Assembly: GCA_021030915.1 (NCBI GenBank)
Contig: JAGEMR010000011.1
Coordinates: 372,001 to 436,000, forward strand
Length of the DNA stretch: 64,000 bases
Origin: Astrothelium macrocarpum
Lineage: Eukaryota; Ascomycota; Dothideomycetes; Trypetheliales; Trypetheliaceae
Reading direction: 5' to 3'
The position numbers and the translations under genes were made by a program. Numbering within the stretch: position 1 is the stretch's first letter; the number at the start of each line of letters is the position of its first letter. The notes beneath the pieces are model-generated. The model searched no databases, was not told the origin of the DNA, and saw nothing but the letters and a program-made list of their open reading frames with translations. Below, piece after piece: positions 1 through 10,337 of the stretch.

Positions 1-49
1 CTCTCATCCTTCCCATCCCACACTCTCCACCCCACCCAACCCCCCATCG

Positions 50-2194
50 TCATAACTCCTCCCCCTCATCCATCCCCCCCTTCAACCCACCCTCAACCCT
101 CACACCCCCCCTCACCCACTCCATCTCCGCCACCTCGCCCACGCCCCACCTCCCCATCCTCACCTTCCTCAACAAGCCCTCCACCACCTCCCTCGCGCCC
201 TGCAGCTCAGCCGCGCCCACCCTCCCGCCATCCCACTCGCCGGCCTCGTCGCCAAACGCGCACCACGCCCACTCGGCCCGCGCAATCCGATGGCTCGCGC
301 GACTCCCGCCGCCGGCACGCGCCCCGGGCAGCGCATCGAACGGCAATCGCCCCTCCATCAGCGCGTACAGTAGCACGCCGAGCGCCCAGGCGTCGGTGGC
401 GCGTCCGTCGTACGGCTGGCCCAGCAGGATCTCGGGCGCTGCATAGTCTTCGGAGCCGCAGCGCGTGGTGAGGAGGGGCGAGGCGGGCGGGGGCGGGATG
501 CGGCGGGAGAGGCCGAGGTCGGTGAGGGTGATGAGCGGGGTTGGGTGGGTTTGGTAGGGTTGTAGGGTTGGGAGGTGTGGTTGTGGGTGGTTGATTAGGA
601 CGTCTGGGGTGGGTGTTAGTGGAGGAGATGGGTAGGGAGAGATGGGGGATTGCTGCTACTCACTCTCGAGCTTGATGTCGCGGTGCACAATGTAGTTGTC
701 GTGGAGGTAGAGGACGGCGCTGACGAGCTCGGCAAACATGCGTTGGATGAGGGAGGGCGAGAGGAGGCTGCGGTGCTCGCTGGCAAGGTCGAAAAGGTCG
801 CAGCCGGGACAGTAGGTTAGCACGAGGAGAGCGCGGTGGTCGTCGTGATCGAAGGCTTTGAGGTGCACGAGCGAGGGGTGGCTTATGGATTTCAAGATTT
901 CGATTTCCCGCTTGAGACTGGTCTCGATGCGCTCTTTGTCTGCGCCACCTGCTGGGCCATGTTCAACTATCTTGATGGCGACGAGCTTCTTGGGGTTGAG
1001 CTTTGATTCTTCTAGAGGTTGATGCCCCAGCTTCTGGTTCGTGGCGAGAAGCACTTTGCTAAAGGTACCTTGGCCTAGAACACGTATCGGCCTAAAGTAT
1101 TTCTTCACATTGTCTTTGCCGCAACGAACTGTCATGTATTCGACATTACCAACCGGTGAATGTTTTTCCTCCTCTTCTTCGTCGTCTTCGGTGACACTTT
1201 TGTTGCTGGGAGGCGGCGATGGAAGTGTAGATTCGGGAGCACTCGATGAGTGAATGCCTCGTTGTTCTGCAAGATTTTTCTCGCGATGTAATTGGGACTC
1301 ACTCGGTGAGTGTGTGTCGAGTAATCCTGGGGGGTGTGAGGAGCTGACTGTGACATTCCGCATCCGAACGTTGTGAAGCGCTTCTGGCACAAATTCACTA
1401 ATACTTCGATTTCGCCCATGCTTTTTAACACTGTTCTGCCTCGCTACTTGCTCTTGTGCATTTTGTGATTCTGGAGCTGTCGATACCAGACCATATGACT
1501 TTTTGATTCTCGAGGAGGACCTTGATATTGCTGGACTTTTAAGCCCATTCGAATCCACCGAGTCTCGAGGGTCTTTCCAAATCGCAGGTGCTCCCATCTT
1601 CACTTCAATGGATCCTTGTGAAATTGGTCGAGCTCCGGAACCAGCTCGAGCTCGGCCCCAGAGGGCAGGAGAGTCGGCGCCTATGAGAGGTGAGGGCAAA
1701 GGTGTAATGTCCCCTAGAGCAGCCAGTTGTGGAGAAGATAGGGCAGATCTGGGAGAAAGCGAACTTGCCATGCTCGCGACAGATAAATTCGACCGCAACG
1801 GTTGTCTCTGGACAAAGTTTGGTGGAGCAGCAGCATATTCAAGCATACCGATGTTTCGATTCGGGGATGTAGGGATGCTTGCAGGGTCTTGGATTTGTTT
1901 CAAAGCATCGAATGAAGGCGAACTCACATCGGGTTGCGCTTCTGGATCGCCTTTGGCGGGAGCTTGTAAGAGGCGTTCGACGAGAGAGGCTGCGGTATCG
2001 ACAGAGACGGCGGCATTTTGCAAGAAAGCATCGCGGTTGTTTGACACTGCCGCTGTATTGGCATCATTTATGCGCGACATTTGCACCGGTGGGACCAGGA
2101 TAGTGTCTCCATCTTCATGAGATTGTGGATCCTTCGGTCTGGATCCGTCCTCATCATTAGTAGCTGGCCTTGACGAACTTGCCGTTTCGCTCAT
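50..2194 (-). CDS. Serine/threonine protein kinase, 694 aa
   Basis: Two exons, 664-2194 and 50-603, flank a 60-bp GT-AG intron and join in phase 1 exactly within the catalytic loop, giving HRDIKLEN. The N-terminal ~360 residues are Ser/Pro/Asn-rich with an acidic DDEEEEE run and no recognisable fold. The kinase domain (about 365-680) shows the Gly-rich loop GQGTFSKV, the VAIK lysine, the HRDIKLEN catalytic loop, a metal-binding segment written DLG instead of DFG (LTDLGLS), and the activation segment TRCGSEDYAAPEIL. It ends at a stop soon after the domain. The long disordered N-terminus plus a C-terminal kinase domain resembles fungal nutrient/stress kinases, but I do not assign an orthologue. 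Start is the first in-frame ATG. Confidence 0.9.
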
Positions 2195-4326
2195 GCTTCC
2201 AGAACTCGCTCAAGAGTGGCCGCAGCCAAGCTGCGAGAGAGGTCTGCCGCTGGAGCTGGACGGAGGAGGGAAATTTAGGTTGCTTTAGTGGGCCCGAAAT
2301 AGACCTGGCCGGCGATAGCAACAATCAACAACACGCCCTATCACTTGCAGAAAGAATTTCCCAAGCCTGGCAGCCACGAGCTTACCGTTTCAGTCCAGTC
2401 TATGAGAACCCGATGTATTGATTGCAATTTCCGATCCCATCCATGCTTCAACCACTGGCCATGACTATCCCAATCCGCCTGGCTGGTGTTCTCGGCCGCA
2501 ACACATCAAGCTGAAGAGAATCTCACAATGGTAGCAAGTTACGAGCCAAAAATGGGGGCGAATCTGATGCCCTGAGCGATTTTAATTGAGAGTTTGCGTC
2601 ATTCCACAGCAAGCCCAGACCGACCTGCTCGCCGCTTACCCCAAATTCCCCGACACCCTCTTCCCTTTTAGCCAGCGCCGATTTGTGGACAATGACACCA
2701 ATCATGTCTCTTCCATGGGTACGGTGCTCCAAAGAATATTGAAATCAATTGTGATTCTGTAATGAACACGATATATTTCAAGAGTCAATCATGCAGTCAA
2801 CATCAGAGGAGCCTTTATTCACCACTTTTTGACCTGAGATATGGCTCTTGGCTTCTCTCATGCGATCGGTTCACCAGCTTGCATTTCACTGCAGATAAAC
2901 CTTTCGCGTGCGAATGACCTTGTCCACAAGCTCAATCAATTCTATCATGGCGCGTGTTCTCATGTTCCTGTTTGATCCTTACAGCAGGACATTACGCCTT
3001 GCCGGCGGTACAACTTATCAATCCAACTCAAGTGAATCTTAGCTATCCAAAAGCTAATTAAAGTCGTATGAAGTCGTTCTTGCTTCTAAGGGTTATCTTT
3101 TCATTGTGTACATTCTTTGTTATTCTTTGTTGATATTACTCTGATCACGAGATACTAACCTCTGTCAAACGCAGAGTCTAGAATAGCATTCTACCTTTTT
3201 ATTTTTAGCAATTTTTTTTCTTGGATCTCGAGATGATTCTTCAATGTCTGAAAAATCGGACTCGCTCTCTCGTTCTACATTTCTCATCGGTGCTACGCGT
3301 TTGGTAAAAGCGATTGCTTTTCCTGAATTGCGCACACCAATTTTTGTCACCCCCAGATGATTAATAGGATTGAGACGGATGTTCGGAGAAGTAGCGGAGT
3401 TATTGGATGCGCTCTCACAGGGCACTGCTGTCGGCGAGGATACATATTGGCGATAAAGGGATTTCGCGGCTCTCATGCAGAGATGGCTTCTCGGTTTCTT
3501 TCCGAGCACACTGTCGACCTCGTCCACACTGATGTTTGTGCCTGAGGACTAATACTTGATTAGAAACGACACTGATTTTTCCCCTTATGCTCCAGGTGTC
3601 GGTCCATCTCTGACGAGCGCAAGAATCTGATAAGAATAATGATGGATGCTCAAAGACTCAAACTCGGATACTGGCCGGCTTGGCGATGGAACCTCTCGTG
3701 CCTTCAATCCTTTTGGATGCGAATGGTACAGCAAATCTTTGGAACTTCTCCGAGCGGTCATTTACACTGGTTTTTTCTGGCGCTAGAATTCCGGGAATTC
3801 CGTCCCGTGCAAGATGTTTTATTGCGGTTTACTTCAGCTTCATTATCGCCAAACGTTGACGATATTTATCGACAAAATAGAATCGTTAAACAAAAGTACC
3901 CTTGTATTTAAATGACAACTGCTCGAATGATAATGACTATCGACACTGATCAAGAGAATCAATCCCATCCCGCATTCGCCCTACCTCACTGGAGATATCC
4001 GTGACTGTAGACTCCCTTAAATGCAGGTTTATCAAGTCTAGCAAGGTTAGCCAAATTATCGGAAATAATCGAACATGAATAACTCATGACTCTTTGAGAT
4101 TGAGCCTTCGACTCAATGCTGTCTTTATGTTGGTGTGTCTCGGGTCTTGCCTCTTCCTTTGTTCAATGTTATTTGTACATTCTCGTTGGTGTGTTATACA
4201 GACATGGCGGAGTCACAATACTCACACCACTTCACACTCTGGCAACCCTCGTTAGCACACGCTCACTTTCGCTCATTCATTTCTTCACACTTATTCCTCA
4301 AAATTCGAATCCCACCAGCTTTCATC
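2195..4326. other. Gene-poor interval with one doubtful ORF
   Basis: Divergent spacer between the kinase (-) and the SET protein (+). The only ORF with protein-like composition is on the minus strand at 3165-3527 (about 120 codons, basic/acidic C-terminal half with a Ser-Asp cluster). It opens with GTG rather than ATG, has no convincing upstream exon and matches no family I know, so I do not call it. Both promoters should lie here. Confidence 0.4.
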
Positions 4327-5410
4327 ATGACGACTTCCAGCTCCTTTAACAGCAAAATGAGCGAACATGGTAATTATTATAATAAGGAAGCTTCTAATAA
4401 TATTGCAAATGACGATACTAGATTAAGATCCACAGAGCCTACATTTTACGAAATCAGAGCAATCCCCAGTCGGGGAAAAGGTGTCATAGCTACACGAAAT
4501 ATTGCTCGTGGAACTCGCATCATCGCTGAAGCACCAGCAATTAAGGTGAATATGGACTCACCAGAAAGCATCGTGGAACAGATTCTAGCAACCCTCAATC
4601 GTCTGCCAGCCGAGCAAAAAACGCTCTATGCAGATTTGCATTCTGTAAGCTCTGATAGCATTCTGCTCTCAGACATACCCCCAGCACTCGACAACAGGGT
4701 CTTCAAAACGCAAGAAGAGAAGACGGCTGTAAAAAAACTCATTTCGATTTTCTACACAAACTTTTTTACTGTCGACTCCGATCGACCAGGCACTGGGGGC
4801 CTCTTCATGACAATCTCACGCATAAATCATTCCTGTGTCCCAAATGCCCACTGGGCTTACAATGAGAATCTCAACCAAATGACAATTCACGTTGCTCAAG
4901 ATATCACGGAGGGCACCGAGATCACAATCAGCTATATACCCACTGCCACGAAAATCCGCGAGCAAAGGCATCATGACTTACAAGCCTTCTCATTCATCTG
5001 CCGCTGTGAAGCGTGCGAGAATTCAGAACAAAGCGATGGCCATCGTGCTCGCATGAAGCAGCTCAACGATTTAATCGATAAATATACAGATGGGGCACCC
5101 ACCAGGGATGAATATCAAATCGCTCTGGCCATAATCGAGGAATACATTGATTTATTTCACAAAGAGAATCTCGTGGGCAGGGAGCTCCAAGAAAGGTAAG
5201 TCGTCATTAATTCTAAGCTTGTCTAAATACTGACTACAGATTGCCAGATATAATGAAGCAACTGATATCAATTCCGAAATTGGGGACCTCCGCAAGGCAA
5301 TAGAATGCGCAAAAAGGACAGAGCAATATTTGCTTGTTCTACTGGGAGAAGACCACGAGGAATATGTGGCAGCGTCATCATTACTTTCAGAATTAAGAGC
5401 CGAAGAGTAA
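4327..5410 (+). CDS. SET-domain protein, 343 aa
   Basis: Two exons, 4327-5195 and 5248-5410, separated by a 52-bp GT-AG intron (donor GTAAGT). An upstream acceptor at 5237-5239 would lead to an early stop, so the second AG is preferred. The SET domain spans about residues 40-205: GKGVIATRNIARGTRI at 50-65, the NHSC.PNA signature at 167-173, and GTEITISYI at 196-204. A post-SET cysteine group, CRCEAC, lies at 225-230. This is the arrangement of Set5/SmyD-like SET proteins that lack an inserted MYND finger. The residues needed for S-adenosylmethionine binding and the catalytic Tyr are present, so lysine methyltransferase activity is likely; the substrate is unknown. An ATG at 4135 is in frame but the extra 64 residues look like leader sequence, so 4327 was chosen. 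Confidence 0.85.
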
Positions 5411-6113
5411 TCGGGGGGAACCCCATAGGAAGTAATCGGGTGACTTTTGCTGCTCGGTCTCAAGAAGTAAGTAGATTTTCTTGGGATTCAAAACTGATTT
5501 TGAGAAGATTGCCGATGAAAGCCATGCCTGGTCAAACTGCTGATGATTTTGCATGGGGTTTCTCCCACAACGCGAATTCCATATTGGCAGTTACTACGTG
5601 GATGTACGCTCTCAACTAACATGTTGAAACAGCAAAGTATCCAAGTAATTTTTGTGATATCTCAGTACGTTATTGCCATCGAGGATACAAAGCTAAATCA
5701 CATCACTGTTGTAGGTATCAACTCTAGAAAGAGGTAGTGGGGATCAACAATAGCTTCTGTGAAAGAAGACTCGCCCCATTCGCATATGCTTCTCTGAGGG
5801 ATTTCAGATGTGACATCAATTATCGGATTCTTGGAACCAAAGTCGTAAAGAAAGCATCGCCGTTCAAGCATCAGGATCTGGTAGTAACCCTTCACCCGTT
5901 CAGATAACCGGCAACGAATCACAAGCCTTGCAGTCTCGAAAGTAATACGGTTTTTGCACCGCCGAAAGACTGTCGAACTCTATGCGTTGGTCCTCTATAG
6001 ATAGCGTTTTCGTGCATATTTAAGTAGAACACATACAGCTCTTTCTCTATTTATCCTTAGTGTACTCGCCATCAAGAAGAGGCATCATTCGAACACACCC
6101 TTAGTTAGAATAT
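5411..6113. other. Intergenic, nothing recognised
   Basis: Convergent spacer between the SET gene (+) and the small Cys-rich gene (-). Only short out-of-context ORFs are present. It probably holds the two 3' untranslated regions. Confidence 0.5.
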
Positions 6114-6661
6114 TCACCCATACACACAGTCTAAGTGGAGTGGTGTCATTGGCATTTTCTGACTTACGAATAGCCGAGCAATCGGCAGCAAACTTTCGAA
6201 AGAGTAGTGTATACTTGACAGAAGAGTTACTTACCATAGAAGAATTCGCTGTCAATCGTACACCGGCGTCTTCAACCTCAACCTCGAGAACCGTTGGCTC
6301 AGCGTCGTTCAGCTCCGAATCTCCGCACTCTGCTTCCGAACATGGTGCATATGGATATCGCGGTTTGAGAAGCTTTCCACAGTGGCACTCAATCATGTGC
6401 AACTCTAAGCTTTTCCTTGCCTGGTGCAGCCCACATTCCGGGCATGCTTCCCACGAAATGCCGATTGGCCATTGAAACGTAAAGACTGGCGGTAGACTCG
6501 TGGGTAATATTCGTGTTCAAGCCGGCGCTGTGTGTTCGATGACGGTTTGTAGGAGTAAAATGTGTGTTTAGATGGGTAAAGTGTTCGTGATCAGGAATTG
6601 CAAATACTTCGTTGTCGACTACTATATGCGCATTCGCGGTAGTGCCTTGTACGAGATTCAT
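6114..6661 (-). CDS. Small cysteine-rich hypothetical protein, 5' structure unresolved
   Basis: The convincing coding part runs on the minus strand from about 6500 down, with residues FQWPIGISWEACPECG followed by HMIECHCGK and a further APCSEAECGD. This gives two CxxC/CxC-type pairs suggestive of a small metal-binding fold. A GTAAGT donor at 6234 and a CAG acceptor ending at 6159 remove a 76-bp intron and lead to a stop at 6114. Upstream, a second ORF (ATG at 6661) with protein-like sequence (VVDNEVFAIPDHEHFTHLNT) is in a different frame. I could not find a clean GT-AG intron to join them, so either a non-obvious intron or a frameshift separates the two parts. No function is assigned. Confidence 0.45.
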
Positions 6662-7049
6662 CGTTTTCAGCTTCAACGTGTTGGCAGCTGCGAAGGCAAT
6701 ATCTATCGCTCGAGATATTGGTGACGAGGCTGCGCTGTGGACGTAGCTTCGCTCCCATGACTATTGAAAATCCAACATTGGCATGTGGGTGGGCACATTT
6801 GGAGTGGAGTGGTACATAATGTCAAATCATGAGGATCGCGAGCTTAATGGGACATTCCATTGATTGACGAAAGGGTTGAGAGATGATGAGTTTAGTCATT
6901 CACCTCGGCCGGATTAATTACTCGCCGGTGACTCGTCAAATTCACCTCTACAACTCATCAGATCGCTCATATTCGTTGACTACCTTCTCCCCTTCCTTAT
7001 AGTGGCCGCATTCAACATTCTGTCTCACCGTTAGGATCTCGCCGGCAAC
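6662..7049. other. Divergent promoter region
   Basis: Spacer of about 390 bp upstream of both the Cys-rich gene (-) and the prolyl-tRNA synthetase gene (+). A CT-rich stretch occurs just before the synthetase ATG, as is usual for fungal promoters. I see no coding sequence. Confidence 0.45.
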
Positions 7050-9198
7050 ATGGTCGGTCCATCCCCCGATCTTGCTGTCCATACCAAGGTCTCAAAGGCC
7101 GACAAAGCAGGAAAGAAATCGAAAGAGAAACAAGCCAGCAATGTTGACACGAAAGGCTTGACCGTTACCCGTTCACAAGACATCTCACTCTGGTATATTG
7201 AAATGATTACAAAGGCGGGAATAGTATCTTATTATGACGTGCAAGATATGTAACAGCATCGACATGAGATGTGCGCTTCGCTGACATTTCGGTTAAGCTG
7301 CTATATTCTCGACCCGCCTCTCATTTTTGCGTGGGACGAGATCCGCAAGTTCTTCGACGCAAAGATCAAGACCATTGGTAGGAAGCTACGTAATGATTGC
7401 TATCCCATGATGCAGGCTAACACATGTCCCTTTAGGTGTTCGCAACTGTTAGTCAGCTAATCTTAGAATGAGATTGAATACACTAACGACTCCAAGGCTA
7501 TTATCCCTTATTCATCTCTCGTGACAACCTCGAGAAGTTAGTCTATGACTGTCTGATCAAGAGCCAAGATAGCATACTAACTGGAGAGCAGAGAACAAGA
7601 TCACGTTGACGGCTTTTCCGCCGAGGTAGCATGGGTCACACACGGAGGCAAGAGCAAGCTGGAGAAGCCTATTGCTGTTCGCCCAACAAGTGAAACTGCC
7701 ATGTACAAGGACTTCGCCGATAAGATTAATAGTCACAGGGATCTTCCATTCAAAAGGAATCAATGGAATAGCGTCGTCCGCTGGGAATTTACTCATTGCA
7801 CGTGCGCACAAAGACTTCCTTGATGTTCAGAGTCGCTAACAATGTCAGCCCTCTTCTCCGTTCCCGCGAGTTTCTTTGGCAAGAAGGTTGGCTTCTTCAC
7901 TCCTGTCGAGTATCTTTCACCTGATTGTATAAATATAGGTCATACAGCTCATCTCACACGAGAATCTGCCGATGAAGAAGTTCTGCAAATATTGGACTGG
8001 TACGCCGATATATATGAGGAACTTTTGGCGGTACCCGTCGTGAAGGGACGCAAAACGGAAAACGAAAAATTTCCGGGTGCACTATATACCACAACCATAG
8101 AAAGCTTCATTGAGGCTAATGGCCGCGCTATTCAGGCTGGTAAGGTTACGTTGCTTTTACGTATATGAATTCTGACCTGAACACTAGGCACTTCGCACGC
8201 ATTGGGTCAGAACTTTGCCAAGATGTACGACATCACAGTTGAAGATCCCGCTCCCAAAAAGGCCGACGGTGAAAGTCAAAAGCTCTACGTGTAAGTGACA
8301 GTGCAATGACTTTGCGAAGAAGATCCATCTCACAAATAGCACCAGATGGCAAAACAGCTGGGGACTTTCAACTCGATCACTCGGAACTATGCTCATGATT
8401 CATGGCGATGACAAAGGTGCCATTTTCCCACCTCGAGTTGCCGAATTTCAGGTCGCCTTGATCCCAGTCGGCCTAACGGCACGCACCAGTGACGCTGATA
8501 AAGAAAAGCTCCTGGACGACATTCATGGCATTGCAAAGACGCTCACTGAACATGGCATCCGTGTAGAATGTGATACACGCTCGCATTATTCTCCTGGTTG
8601 GAAATTTTCGGAATATGAGGTGATTCTCCGTCTTAAATGGCCATTAGTAGAAACGTCTAACTCTTCCACAGCTCCGTGGATACCCTCTGCGCATTGAATT
8701 CGGTCCAAAAGACGCGGCTAAGGGAGTGGTCACGACGGTTCGTCGCGACACTGGTGAAAGGAGTACCATTCAAACGTCAGACGAGATGGCGAATGACGTG
8801 CAGAAATTGCTTGATCAAATACAGCAGGAGATGCTTACACGGGCACGAAAGACGTACCAAGAGCATATCAAGTACACTAGCAACTGGGACGAAGTAGTGC
8901 CTCTGCTTAACGCGAAGAATGTGATTCGCATACCACACTGCGGTGACGGGGCTTGCGCTGAGGCGATTAGAAAAGAAACGGCAGAGATGTGTAAGACGGC
9001 AGATATGGATCCTCGAGCTCCATCAATGGGCGCCAAAGGTAAATACTTGTAATGCTTCTTAGGAACGATGTTCTAACATATTTGCCAGCGCTTTGTGTGC
9101 CTTTCGAGCAGCCCAGTTTGCCGGAGAATGCAATCTGTACCCGCGCTAGTTGCGGAAAAGCTGCTATCAACTACACTCAATTCGGAAGGTCTTATTAG
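7050..9198 (+). CDS. Prolyl-tRNA synthetase, eukaryotic/archaeal type, 544 aa
   Basis: Charges tRNA-Pro with proline (class II synthetase). Eleven exons: 7050-7249, 7298-7377, 7436-7447, 7497-7536, 7592-7801, 7849-7886, 7939-8139, 8188-8290, 8346-8619, 8672-9038 and 9089-9198. Together they give one frame ending at TAG 9196-9198. Exon 3 is only 12 nt. Seen in the product: the Pro-binding/motif 1 region with [11 protein letters not shown], motif 2 around [33 protein letters not shown], motif 3 region [17 protein letters not shown], an anticodon-binding domain, and a C-terminal zinc-type domain with [15 protein letters not shown] and CTRASCGK. The protein ends FGRSY, the Tyr terminus typical of this subclass. 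No N-terminal editing-like domain precedes the core. The exon 1 donor may be GTAACA (7250, used here) or a GC donor at 7241. The exon 8/9 join has an alternative acceptor 5 bp upstream. Confidence 0.93.
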
Positions 9199-10337
9199 CT
9201 GAAAGCATTGCCCAAAAAAAATGTACGATAGGCTAGACTGAGCTGAATTATGAGGTTTCCTTCCGCTTCAATATGACTACTGGATCCATAGCCTCCTGAT
9301 ATAAAACTTACTGCTGTGGATGACGCGAAGATGGTGGATAAGTTATCTGGAGGTAACAAATATACGATAATTCAACAGGGAGTGCATGGGAGTAGAGAGC
9401 ACATAGGGGCAAAGAAATTGTAGAATAGACGATATCTACTAATTTCTCTAGAACAGCTCAAAACGGACCTTTCTTCTATTTTTGAAAGTCAAACATTTGA
9501 CAAAACTAAATTTATGCACGTCAAATCCAGGTGCTATTGCCCCAGTCCCGATTTTAACGGTCCGGGCACTCGATTCCCCAGTGTATAGCATTTTGAGGGT
9601 AATCTTCCTATTAACTGGAATACTATTAGAAACCCGAGGAACCAATTCTGGTATCGCAGAAGTTGTTGATTGTTGTAGAAGCTAAGCTATTCGAGAAGGT
9701 CCGACTAGACATCCTACGGCCGTAACACAACAGCGCCTATACTGATATTAAACCGAAGATACGTATCCGCATCTTTCCTTTAATTTTATTCCCACGAAAG
9801 ATTATACAATATTATGAGTTCTCGATTATCATCTGATAATTATTGTAGAATTTGTATCCATTCGTGCCATCCTGCGTTACGGCCGACTGGGCCTTGACTG
9901 CAAGAGGCAGCGTCTTTACAGCCTCATCGGCATCCCCAACAATAGCACAGGAGTTGGTCGTTGCCTTGGGCCATGGCTGCCTCAAGGCTGAACCGGATCA
10001 ACATGTCTGAGATGGAATTGAAAACTCCCACAGGTGCCTGAAACCTGACATCAGTGTCTATTTGACTCCTCCAAAGACTTATGGGAGATCAAATCTCCCA
10101 CTTGCCTTCGATAGACCCAACGCACTTTTCGCGCTTTGCTTCACATTTAAGGGTGCGATGTATACTGTTCATTTAATCTCGGGCATACTTGGTGGCCACC
10201 GTCATTGATACTCTCTTGAAGTACTCCAACCACTCATTATTTGCGGAGCTACGAAAGGCTAACACGGCGCACTCACTGGATTGAACTGTCCTCATCGCAA
10301 TTTTCTACGTCAGATTATACCCGAGCCATCAACAAGC
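9199..10337. other. Intergenic, AT-rich, nothing recognised
   Basis: About 1.1 kb between the synthetase and the HET gene, both on the plus strand. It contains no ORF with family resemblance; 9430-9850 is AT-rich. It should contain the HET gene promoter. Confidence 0.45.

Noticed and set aside
5240..5300. Upstream acceptor for exon 2 of the SET gene
   Set aside because: Using the AG at 5238-5239 runs into a stop within 21 codons and loses the conserved C-terminal helix; the next AG keeps a 54-codon exon in frame.
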